The notes beneath the pieces are model-generated. The model was not told the origin of the DNA. It ran no database searches and worked only from the letters and a program-made list of their open reading frames with translations. From positions 19,532,304 to 19,596,303 of the forward strand of contig CM119263.1 of the NCBI GenBank assembly GCA_051294375.1: DNA of 64,000 bases. The letters run 5' to 3'. Source of the DNA: Paraspadella gotoi. Taxonomy: Eukaryota; Chaetognatha. Positions 30,701 to 39,764 of this stretch are shown one piece after another; positions within the stretch are counted from its first letter, which is position 1; each line of letters begins with the position of its first letter. The translations under genes and the position numbers were made by a program.

Positions 30701-33700
30701 GTTCTGAGGTATGGTTATTCAGTTCATGCTAATTTAACCTTGGTAAATTTTTTTTCATCCACCTTAAAGTTAAAGCGAGTGGTGACTTGTTTTTTAAAGT
30801 CCTTACAAATAGAAATTGTTTAGCGTAACCGTTAGTTTCACGATTGATGCAAAATTATGATGCAAGACCCAAGAGGGTTTTGACCTGAAATGGTTTCACT
30901 CCTACAACGTCATCTGGCATTCTTTTTGACAATCTTTTCTGATGTAAAAGAAACTGACAAACACTGTCGCTTTTCTTATAAATTTAACACAATTGTTATC
31001 AAAAAACAATTTTTTGAACGATAAATTAATGTCTTTTAAGCATTAGACATTTTGCTAGAAAGGCTATTCCTAAAAAGAAGACTTCGTGCCATTTTAAAAA
31101 TTTAACCTAATACTAATAATGGCAGTATCCCACTGCTTGAGTCCTCAATTGATATCTAAATACGTTCTATAAACGAGTTCAACATACGATCTGATTTACA
31201 CTGGGGGAAATCAATATTAATACTTTTGTCACCCTTAGTCTCTCTAGTTACAGTTTTGTGGCAAAAATTTTTTATAAAAAAGTGTTTAAATATAAGTTTT
31301 TGGGGCGTTCTCCATTACGTAACCAGTACATTTATTTTGAATAAACCTTCAAAAAAATGGTTTAGGAACATATTTTTTAACCTATTGGCTTATAGTGCAG
31401 GTTGGTTAAGGATAAATGTAAATTTGAATTCAAAATTAAACTTTTTTGTTGATTCGATTGATTGAAGTCGTTCTCTATCACTCAAATCAGATTTGCGATG
31501 TCGATTGCAACGGTGAACAAAGTTGGCAAGCCCATATTCGAGGAGTAAAGCATAAAAAGGTGATAACTTGGCAACTTTAAAATAAAATGATATTATTATT
31601 TTGGAGTAAAACCAATGAATTATTTTTTATATTATTTTTCAGAAAATGGCGGAGAAAAAGAAACCAGGAGGTAATTTTTTTATTAATCTTACAAAATTTA
31701 TTAGGCAAAACATATAGAATTTAAGTGTTAGGTCTAATCATTTTTTAAAGAATATAGTAGTAATACCGATAAATTTGTTATGAGTAGCCAATAATAATTA
31801 TCAAAAGCTTTTATTAATTATGATGAAATTTTAGGGGACTGCGTAAATCCAACGGACACGGTTGAAGCCAATTTTTGCCTGCTCAATGAGCCAATAATCG
31901 GTATGCTTTAAAGTTTTTAATGTGTTTTTTGCATTAGTTTAGGAAACTGTCATGCAGAGATTATATTATAATTATTATTATTTTTTTGCATCTTAATCAT
32001 CAGTGTTATATTTTATTTATCTCAATTTAGTTTTTGTCACCCGTCAAAGATATTTGGCGAGGTCCTTATTGTCGTCACTTGAGAGCATAATTTGTTAAGT
32101 GTCATAGTTAAATTGTATTTATTATAAATACACATACATACAGCGAGATTAAGTATCAGTTCTGCTTCTTTGTGACCCTAGTAGTCGTCGTTACGCTTCT
32201 TTACCATTGCAAATTATAAAAGTGTGTAAATGGTTGTCCAGCTTTTCTTTATTTCTCTCTCTTTTTCCCTATCTCTTTTTTGCCATCACCGCTTCTGATT
32301 CATCTAAAAACGAATTCAGCTCTTCAGCGGTTGTCCAACTTCTCTCTATCTTTTTTTCTCTTTCTCTCTTTTACTCGTACACTCATGTTTTATTTATAAT
32401 TATTCATCGCATCAATTATTAATTATCATCGCATCAATATTTGGTTATTATCGCATTAATATTTAGTTATCATCCCATCAATATTTGGTTATCATCGCAT
32501 CAATAATTGGTTATCATCGCATCAATTAATTATTATTATATCAATCCATTATTATTAAATCAATCAATCAATTACTATTACATCAATCCATCAATCAATT
32601 ATTATTATATCAATCCATCAATCAATTATTATTACATCAATCAATCAATTATTATTATATCAAACAATCAATTACTATTATATCAATCAATCAATTATTA
32701 TTATATCAATAATTCATTATCGCATCAATCTTTTTTTTTCAGATTCTTTTATCAATTTTTTTTATAGTAATGTCTGTCAAGATTTTATTTTATCATTGCG
32801 TCAATGAATGATTATTATCGCATCAATGATCAATTACTATTTATTATATACTATTTACATCAATAATTTTTTTTCAAGATTTTTTCAGTTTTCTTTGATA
32901 ATAACGTCTGGCGAGATCACTATACTTTAAGATTTTTTAAAATTGTTTTACAAGCCAGTTTTTAAAAAAATTTGAAAGTATTTGTTTACATCTAGAGAAA
33001 ATTTTATATTTATATTATCATTATTAAGCTAGTTTAATGACGATTTTATGATTAAGTATTTTTGTTTTTATAATTTTTCCAGTTAAATTTTTATGCATTT
33101 AATGATGTAGTATCAAAGGTCATTATGTCGCAAAAACCAACAATTGACCTTCCAATTGACGTTGACGTTCGCATACAATATAAATATTTATTCAGGTCTG
33201 CAATATATTCAAGAATCCTCGTATGAAAATGAAATACGTTATAATTGTCACCTTTGTGGACTCTCTACGCTGACAGTCCAAAGTATCAACAGCCACGTTG
33301 TTTCTGTTCGACATAGACGGCGTTACTTGGTAAGTTTTTAAAGAAATTTGACATGGATTTATTAAAAGCTATCTTTCGGTGGGAATTTTTCAAACATTTA
33401 TTTAGTTAAAAAATATTATTAAAAACAAAAAAAAATATTAACAGATAACATTGTTGTCATGTATATATAACTAAAATAATATTATTTTAAGGTTGTAGAT
33501 TTTTTGGTCAAAAGGAATTCTCAAACAAATGTGGATAAAATTATGATTTGTGGTGACGTTTCATAATTGTTTACTTAGCATCAATTTTATGTAGCAAATG
33601 CTAAAAAAAATTGTTTCGCCATCAGTAAAAGAGATAATTTATTGCTCAGATTTTCCCCGCCAAGAGACCTTTGAGTCGTGACCCGACTCATAAGCTCTGA

Positions 33701-36700
33701 AGGGTTAACCATAAATTCCCGGGTTCAAAACCCTACTGGAAGCTTGAGAACGGGAATAATTGATGAGGTATCAACTCCCGAAACCTGGTTCCGAACACAT
33801 GACCTCTTCCATGGCTTCTAGAGGGAGCTAAGAAAATTACAGATGGTCATCTACTGCCCACTGAGTGCCTCATCTACATTTATCAAATAAAGATCATAAA
33901 TATTTTCCTGCGATATTGATTTTTAGAAAAGTATTTATTAAAACTTTATTTAAAGAAATAATTATGATACGGGCCACTCGATTTGTGTGACATATACAAT
34001 ATTTGTGAAACTGACTGACCAAATATTGTCTTATAAATTTATTGTAGAAATTGAAGCATCCTGACTTCTGGAAAAATGTTATTTCGGCGGGATCAAAGAA
34101 CTCTCAACAGTCTCCAATGTGCCGAAAGTATGCTCAAGAAGTAGAGACAAAATTTGGACGAATGAAGATTCTTCGTCCTACAGGTTTTATATTCATAATA
34201 TTACATTACATATGCCGCGCAGTGTTGCTTTTACGTTTTCAATTTAATTTTTAGATCCACCGCCCGCTGATTTACCGAAAGATGGAATGGTGCTTGAAGA
34301 CGACGAGGAAGAGTAAGCTTTGAAATTCTTCATTATTTGGTATTGAGATTGAACGTTTTGTTTTTTCTCAAATTATTGTACTTTTATTTTCAGTTCTTTT
34401 GCTAAAAAAGTTTTGCCAAAGAGTCACGAAAATAGTGAAGAACAAGTAAAACCGCTTGAAGAATTAAATGCTTCCAAAAATTTATCCGTGTCGAATCCTC
34501 ATGATAACCTTAATGTTACCATGTCTAATCTTCAAGAAGGGAAAAATCTATCTGTTACTGGCACAACTTTGGACAGAGAAGCGCCTCATTACTATCGCAG
34601 AACTCCAGTGAAAGAATATGAGAGAATTCCCGATGATAAGCCTCTAGAACCGTTGTATGAGGAAAGAGGCCCTGTCCTTAAAAGATTTGACGATAGACCC
34701 TTGGCTGAATCTTTTGGATTTAATACGCGATATGATCATGAAGAAATTAATAGATCACGTGATTCTTGTGATAGGCGAGTTACTTACTATAGCCGCGATT
34801 ATGTCCGAAGAGATAATTATTTTTATGATCCTAATTTTGACGATCGCCCGTCATCTACGCTCTATTCGAGTAACATATCTCGACGTCGGTCACCAATATC
34901 ATCATCCTATTCAAGACGTAGATCTCGATCATATTCGCGATCCCGGTCGAGATCTCGTTCTAGAAACTCTCGGTCTAGATCACGTTCAAGACATTCCCGG
35001 ACAAGGAGATCAAATTCAAGGTCTAGGTCCAGACGACGCTCTGGATCTCCGAGATCCAGTAGATACCAAGCACAGTCACGAAATGAATTATATGAAACCA
35101 GAAGCGATCAAAATAAGCAGAAAGAACCTCTCTACGAACCCAGAGAAAAGTCGAGTAAACGCTCGCAGTCTCCAACATCTGCAGCGTTGGAAGTTATTGG
35201 CCCAAAATACAGACAAGTTGAAGTGGCACCGGGTGTATTTAAAATGATTAAATCAGATGATACACTTAATGTTGTTGCTTCTCTCATGGGACCCGAAGCT
35301 ATGGCAATTCTTAAGGACCCTAAAAAAGGAGATTTCAGTCCAGATATTATTGAAATTCCAGCTGATGAAGTTTATAATGAAAAAAAAAAGGAACAATATG
35401 AAGGGCTTTCTGAAATACAGGCCACAAAGAGTGAAAATTCAAATGAATTTTGTAGTCAGACGGTACCTGACTTATCTAAACTTAATATTCCTGCTAACTT
35501 AGATGTTCAAGGATTGCTTAATAGTATATCAAAAGTAACTAATGTCTCATCTCAAAATTTTAATGATTTTAATGTTGACTGGGGTTCTATAAAAACCGCT
35601 GCAAATACAGTAAATGTAACAAATTCTCTGAAAGATACCCAATCGGTCAATGTTCCCACGGCTATTCCTCGGGAGACAGTTAATTTTGAACCAGGAGGTT
35701 TAGATTTAGATAAAGTGAGGGAAGCAATGCAAAATATAGTAGCGAAAGATACGAAAATAGATTTTCATGACAATGAAACGACTGCAATACCGTCTAGTTT
35801 GGATGAAAGAATCGGCCGATTATTAGGGGAATCTTTGGAAGAAAGCTCGGCTGAAACCGTACAAAAAGATGAAGAGCTTCGTAAATGGAGAGAAGCTGAA
35901 TACTTTGATAGGATTGAAAGAGAAAAAGAAATTAAAAGAAGGGAAGCAGAAGAAAATGAAAGGCAGCTTGAGAAAAAACGAAAAAAAGAGGAAGAAGAGA
36001 AAAAGCAAAAAGCGCTTGAAGAAAAATTACGTGAGATGGAATTTAGTAGGATGAAGGAGGAGGAAGACAAAAAAAGGAAAGAGGATGAAGAAAGAAGAGA
36101 CAGAGAAATGGAAGAACGACGATTAAAGCGTGAAGAGGAAGAAGAAAGGAAACGATTAGAAGAAGCAGAAGAATTGTTTAAAATAGAAGAAGCGGCAAAA
36201 AAGAAATTGGTTGAAGCTCGAAAGGAAAAAGAGAGAAAAGATAGGATAAAAGCTGAAGTTGTAAAACGAGAAAATGAACGAAAAGAAGCGGCTCAAAAAG
36301 GAGAAGAGCAAAAAAACGATGAAAACGACGACGAAATGTTAAGACAATGGAGACAACAGGAGGAAAAACGGAGGTTGTTAGAAGAAGACCGGCGACGAAA
36401 GAAAAAAAGTGAAGAAAGGGTTGTGCGAATGTCGAAAACTATAGTCAATGAAAATTTTTACGATCCTTTTGAGCAAGATACTGACGATCGTATTATGGGT
36501 GAAAAATCTCAAGAGGTTGAGTATGAAACTAAGTTACAGACACAGGATGATGTTATGAAATTCATGGAAGATCTTCAAAAAAGTTTTCTTGCAGAAAAAA
36601 AAGAAGACGCTGAACCTCGACGTGTGCAGATTGCGGAAAAATCTTCAGATTCTCGTTTAGTTCAACTTTCAGAACCATCAGACGTGCGGCATGTAAGAAT

Positions 36701-37007
36701 AGATTCCCGATCGTCCTCTAAAATTAGCTCACAATCGTCTGAATTTCCAAAAAGAGCATCCATTTCTCGAAATTCTGGATTTTCAAAAAGTTCTGTTTCT
36801 CCAAAAATATCATTTGGAACAAAACAATCCAAAAAGGTTGTTGGTGGAATAAAAATGGCTGTAAAGGATTCGCTTACGCATCCAAAACTAAAACCTGTTA
36901 GTAGTGACGTGGTCGCAGCATTCAGGAACGCAGATGAAGATGAAAGTGAGGATGAAGAAGCAGCTCCTCATTATAGCAAAGGGTTAACTTTTAAATCTTC
37001 AAAATAA
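18762..37007 (+). CDS. large nuclear zinc-finger protein with RGG, RS and coiled-coil regions, about 19 exons
   Basis: Coding exons: 18762-18843, 18920-19615, 19785-20107, 21112-21147, 21469-21605, 21681-22331, 23078-23600, 25909-25998, 26483-27048, 27127-27381, 27607-27711, 27966-28058, 31491-31559, 31643-31670, 31835-31900, 33196-33329, 34048-34183, 34255-34312, 34394-37007. Phases agree everywhere except at the exon 2/3 junction, where a one-base frameshift inside exon 2 must be assumed. Order of regions (about 2,200 residues): Gly-rich start, long Pro-rich segment, WEAAGWTRDFYDAYHDYF motif, acidic region, RG/RGG repeats with GILGSPPR twice, five zinc fingers all CX2CX12HX5H (JAZ/U1-like, typical of RNA or dsRNA binding), GLQYI segment before finger 5, an RS-rich stretch near 34885-35075, and a Glu/Lys/Arg coiled coil (35870-36420). 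Fingers 2 and 3 are split by introns at the same position (Q before QW), suggesting exon duplication. Probably a splicing- or RNA-linked nuclear protein; ZNF318-like in size and layout, orthology not proven. Confidence 0.85.
20108..20300 (+). repeat. dispersed repeat, family with AGAAGGCTTCA start, copy 2
   Basis: Starts GATATACAGAAGGCTTCATA right at the exon 3 donor of the zinc-finger gene and includes the block ACTGGACCAAATATGTTGAA and TTATCGAGGC, shared with the copies at 11641 and 24045. The donor GT lies at the repeat edge. Confidence 0.6.
20317..20715. mobile_element. foldback (long inverted repeat) element in an intron
   Basis: Two arms of roughly 130-155 bp face each other: 20317-20475 and 20585-20715. 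The inner ends share AGCAGATTCGAATTCCTCA, and the outer parts share TTACATAGCCCATA-like sequence and a GAACATT end. About 110 bp of AT-rich spacer lies between them. No coding sequence; probably a MITE or foldback element. Confidence 0.7.
21346..21432 (+). CDS. possible alternative terminal exon of the zinc-finger gene
   Basis: A good acceptor (TTTTAG) opens a frame of 28 codons beginning RSSREHSRPHPHISSD and ending in TAA. It is in phase only with an alternative donor 9 bases downstream of the main one (TTG then GTGAGG at 21156/21157). Using it would give a short isoform with the proline-rich part but no zinc fingers. The main path skips it, joining 21147 to 21469. Confidence 0.35.
   Translation, partial: RSSREHSRPHPHISSDRAFDLLNRGALL
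22379..23050 (+). mobile_element. composite minisatellite-bearing repeat, copy C (zinc-finger gene intron 6)
   Basis: Bounded by CTCGCCAGACGGGCTTAAG at the left and CGTCTGGCGAG followed by ATCACTATACTTTTAAG at the right, so the two ends carry an inverted 11-bp word. Between them lies an almost pure 22-bp array (GCATCGGTGAATGACTATCA type, 22395-22680), which grades into TTGGTTATCATCGCATCAAT and then shorter AT-rich units. The acceptor of exon 7 lies about 30 bases beyond the element. Confidence 0.7.
23640..23890 (-). mobile_element. tRNA-derived SINE, family A, copy 1
   Basis: On the minus strand the head reads TTTGGCCGAGTGCTTAGCGC (tRNA Ser/Leu-like A box) and later GGTTCAAATCTGG (B box). 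A tail follows that is shared with 25613-25775: GAGTAGCCAT, TTTGTACTCGAGTTACAGAG and ATTCTAGACGGATGCTAC. A strong RNA polymerase III-type SINE. Confidence 0.8.
24045..24200 (+). repeat. dispersed repeat, family with AGAAGGCTTCA start, copy 3
   Basis: Reads CCAGAAGGCTTCAAATTATA and ACTAGACCAAATTTATTGAA, the same order as in the copies at 11641 and 20108. The end shares ACACGATGAAAGT with a segment at 37270. Confidence 0.6.
24712..25775 (+). mobile_element. tRNA-derived SINE, family A, copy 2, split by an insertion
   Basis: The head GAGATGGCCGAGCGGTTAAG (A box) stops at about 24740. The B-box half (GCAGGATTCGAATCCCACTC) and the family tail resume at about 25560. The two pieces are in the right order and strand and match copy 1, so one SINE has been broken by an 815-bp insertion. 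Confidence 0.75.
24741..25556. mobile_element. inverted-repeat element nested inside the SINE
   Basis: Starts AAAGGTCATTCA and ends TGAATGACCCTTTT, i.e. inverted ends. An internal pair (AAAATGTAATAGAGACATTT and its near complement at about 25290) forms a further hairpin. No transposase frame is visible; a MITE-like DNA element is the likeliest class. Confidence 0.6.
26037..26425 (+). repeat. 324-bp satellite monomer, one full unit plus the start of the next
   Basis: TGAAATTGGTACAACCAATA occurs at 26037 and again at 26361, so the repeat unit is 324 bp and this locus holds a head-to-tail junction. It contains GACTTTGGACAGGCTTTGG and TTAGATCGGGGAATACT. Truncated copies are at 15050, 18273, 27893 and 38925. 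Confidence 0.9.
27893..27950 (+). repeat. short satellite fragment
   Basis: AAAATTGGTACAACCAATAT is the start of the 324-bp monomer, followed by a small duplication of TTATTGTACAATC-type sequence. It lies just upstream of exon 12 of the zinc-finger gene. Confidence 0.6.
28953..30141 (+). mobile_element. Tc1/mariner-like non-autonomous element with terminal inverted repeats
   Basis: Flanked by TA on both sides. The left end CAGGTGTTGGACCATATATC and the right end, read in reverse (CAGGGGTGTGACCATATATC), are terminal inverted repeats of about 35 bp. The size is about 1.19 kb and no intact transposase is present. TA target sites plus these ends fit the Tc1/mariner superfamily. It lies in intron 12 of the zinc-finger gene, the long intron that splits finger 4. 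Confidence 0.8.
32040..32940 (+). mobile_element. composite minisatellite-bearing repeat, copy D (zinc-finger gene intron 15)
   Basis: Contains the CGCTTCTGATTCATCTAAAA and GCGGTTGTCCAACTTCTCTC module (32285-32350), 22-bp units of ATCATCGCATCAATATTTGG type (32400-32720) and the end GTCTGGCGAGATCACTATAC (32907-32926). Same module order as copies A and B. Confidence 0.65.
33660..33900 (+). mobile_element. possible tRNA-like SINE, family C
   Basis: Contains CCCGGGTTCAAAACCC (B-box-like) after a GC-richer tRNA-sized head, in an intron of the zinc-finger gene. The head lacks a clear A box and no second copy is in the window, so this is weaker than families A and B. Confidence 0.3.
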
Positions 37008-37055
37008 TTGTATTTTGTAATCATTTTGTAGCTGTATCAAGTTTTTATTTCTTTC

Positions 37056-37085
37056 AATAAACTTATGTACCTTGTGTGTTTGACT
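37056..37085 (+). terminator. polyadenylation signal of the zinc-finger gene
   Basis: AATAAA at 37056, 49 bases after the stop codon, followed by a GT-rich CTTGTGTGTTTG element. Confidence 0.75.
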
Positions 37086-37419
37086 ATTTGTACTGGTTGT
37101 GATTGGCAAATGCACGTATTTTGAGTTGTTTATTTTTAAGAATGTAGTTTTTTATTTTAGTTCACAGCTAGTATTTCATATAAATTTAAAGGAAAGAATT
37201 GAATTCATTCAGATTTTGAAGCTTTTCAAAAAGAGAGCGAAAATTATCCCAAAATATTGTTCAAGTTAAGACACGATGAAAGTTAACGTGGCGAAACTTT
37301 CCCATGCAAATTTTTATAATATTTTTAAATCTGTGAGCTAAACTTGAAGCTTTATATTAATAATACCAGTTTAGAGATTGATAAAGTTTTTAGTTTGCAA
37401 CAAATTTTATTTGTATAAA

Positions 37420-37458
37420 AACAGTTGTTTCGACTTGTTTTTCAAGCCTTCATCAGCG
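37420..37458 (-). ncRNA. hammerhead-ribozyme-like motif 1 (Penelope-element type)
   Basis: On the minus strand the core words are CTGATGA, then a stem II (GGCTTG, loop AAAAA, CAAGTC, 6 bp with one G-U), then GAAAC, a 4-base loop and GTT. Spacing fits the short-stem-III hammerheads known from Penelope-like retroelements. One extra A lies between CTGATGA and stem II, and stem I is not obvious, so activity is uncertain. Confidence 0.35.
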
Positions 37459-37536
37459 TTTAACAGTTTGTGTTGAAAAGACAGTAATTATTGATATATG
37501 TTAGTGACAGAACCGTTCAATATAAGCAGTCCCTGA

Positions 37537-37720
37537 GCTTTGGATCAGGCTGTAACACCATGTTACAGGCGGGTTAAGCGCCCCGTCCCTCTTAACTGCC
37601 AGACGACCACCGGGCTAGAACCCCGGACCTTTGGGTTGGGAGGCGAATGACTTGCCTCCGGCACCAATGGCCGCTGATGAACGGTTGGTGGATTTTAGTC
37701 CACCATAAGACCAAACAAAT
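37537..37720 (-). mobile_element. tRNA-derived SINE, family B, copy 1
   Basis: On the minus strand GCGGCCATTGGTGCCGGAGG precedes an anticodon-arm-like GAGGC/GCCTC pair and the B box GGGGTTCTAGCCCGG. The same block recurs at 38815 with few changes. The tail continues through a GTTAAGAGGGACGGGGCGC segment. Confidence 0.7.
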
Positions 37721-38502
37721 AATTGCGGAAATAGTTGCAAAAAGTTAAATCACGGGACTTCGGGAAGCAAGCAGGTCCCCATTCTCGTGCTGAAGGCAGA
37801 CATTATTATAAAATTATTTACATTTTTGTAATTCACGAAAAGCCGGCTTTGATATTCTCAGACACTACCGACGTCCTTCACGGAGAGTTTCATAGATATT
37901 AGTTTTATTATTTATAGTAATTGTTCATTTTATGGCATTTTATAAAATATTCTTGATATATGAGTTGGATTGAAGTTAAAAAATTTTGTTGAAATGATAT
38001 CACAAATAGATTATATTATATCATGAACCATATTGGAACAAGTTTTTCAGGTATTATTATATACTTTGTGTATGTTATAACTTAGTGTGGTTGATGTGGT
38101 TGTGGCCGGTTTAATGTTATTGTTAAATTGTCCGCATTCATAATAGGTAAAGTACCGTCATACTTACTTTTTAAATGTAATACTTTGTCAATTAAGTTTA
38201 TATTTAGTAGGAAGATAAGGTATCTTAAAACTTCAATGATCATATGTATCATACTTGTACCATGTACAATCACGTGAACACCTCAAAAAGCAATCACAAT
38301 TCAATGCGGCATTATTCATATAGTTATTCAGTTGTTCCCTGACAAACTGGGAAGGTAAATGCTTTTGTGCATATGTTTCATACTTGTGTAGTGAAAAGGG
38401 TAATGTGGCATATTTTGTGTAATATTTGGTTCTGATAAATAATAAAAATCCTTTTCTGTTTTGAAATAATTATATTTTTAGTCTTAAATTTTAATTTTAA
38501 TT

Positions 38503-38645
38503 TTAAGGAGTATAACGAAAAATTCGTTTTTGAACAACAATTTATTAAGTTTATAAGGACATGTTTCGACATGAAGACTTTATAAAGTCCTTATAAACTT
38601 AATAAATTGTTGTTCAAAAACGAATTTTTCGTTACACTCCTTAAA
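38503..38645. repeat. near-perfect 58-bp inverted repeat around a 26-base loop
   Basis: Left arm 38503-38560 and right arm 38587-38645 differ at about one position. The loop starts ATGTTTCGACATGAAGACTT, which matches part of the hammerhead-like motifs at 37420 and 43419, so this looks like two inverted copies of the same retroelement end. Confidence 0.85.
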
Positions 38646-38814
38646 TTTACACAAACAACAAAAAGGAAGATCGAATATAATCTTAACCTTTAATATTAAC
38701 CTGAAATGGGGCGCTTTTGAAAATGGTCCAAGCTTCTCGTTTCGTTTTTTCACCCCGTCAACATCGGAATACTATTTGAATTTTAATTGTTAGACTTAAC
38801 ACATTAAAATACTA

Positions 38815-38925
38815 AGCAACCACCGGGCTAGAACCCCGGACCTTTGGGTTGGGAGGCAAATGACTTGCCTCCTTCACCAATGGCCGCTGATGAACATTTG
38901 ATGGATTTTAGTCCACCAGCTTTCA
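38815..38925 (-). mobile_element. tRNA-derived SINE, family B, copy 2 (truncated)
   Basis: Shares the tRNA-like head of the copy at 37537, with CAAATGACTTGCCTCC in place of CGAATGACTTGCCTCC. Cut short and joined directly to a satellite fragment. Confidence 0.7.
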
Positions 38926-39155
38926 ATCAAGACTGTCTTGTTTATTCACTCGCTTCCTTATCAATGAAGTGGTATAATATTACAAAGAATGTTTCAATTG
39001 TATGAAAAGACCACAATGTTTCAATTGTATGAAAAGACCACTCCCTTAAGTATTAGATCGGGGAATACTATATTGTACTCCACCCAGCATCAAAATATAA
39101 GGAGCTGAATTTAATGAAATTGGTACAACCAATATAAAAATTCATGCATTTATAC
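38926..39155 (+). repeat. 324-bp satellite monomer, partial, with internal duplication
   Basis: Follows the monomer order from CAATCAAGACT to TGAAATTGGTACAACCAATA. The words TTTCAATTGTATGAAAAGAC occur twice in direct succession, a short tandem duplication specific to this copy. Confidence 0.85.
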
Positions 39156-39764
39156 AATTCACCTGGAAATCCTCTCTCATTCTTTCGCTTTCTCTCTCAT
39201 TCTTTCGCTCTCTCGTCGCTAAATACGGTTCCGTTGATAAAACTTCGTTCTCGCGACATTCCTATTCCTTCGTGTTCGTTTATTCGTCGGGCGGGATAGG
39301 CTGAATCAGTTCTGAACCAACTGCTGTTATTTTTGAATCTGCGACCCTCGAGACACCGGCATAACAGTTATAGATACGCAGCTGTCGTCTTTAATGTTTT
39401 CCTAAATATATATAATGACACGAAATCAAATATTGTTATATATTATAAATTCTAATTGGTAAAATTTTCCTTTTTTATATCTTTACTCAATTTATGAATA
39501 TAACACAGTTTCGCGGAAATTCTTTAAAACAAGAAAAAAATTAGTCTGTCCCCTCCTGGAAGATTTCCTAATTAAGTTACGTTCGCTTTAAGAGATGACG
39601 ATAAAAACAACAAATTAGAAAAAAATAACTGCTTTTTAAACTCTTTTGTTTTGACTTGTTTTTTTCGTTTAAATTTTTTGAAAGCAAAATTCAATGAAGT
39701 AGCTCTAGAATTGAAATTAAAATTTTGTATTTAACTTCTCAATCATTTTAGTTTTTAACCGAAT
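39156..39764 (+). promoter_or_regulatory. probable promoter / 5' UTR region of the SLC44 gene
   Basis: A CpG-richer patch at 39220-39360 in AT-rich DNA is a likely start region. A pyrimidine-rich acceptor (ATCATTTTAG) lies 15 bases before the start codon at 39765, suggesting a 5' UTR intron. No TATA box is evident. Confidence 0.35.

Noticed and set aside
35765-36070. Minus-strand Ser/Phe-rich frames within the last exon of the zinc-finger gene
   Set aside because: Complement of GAA/AAG-rich coiled-coil codons.
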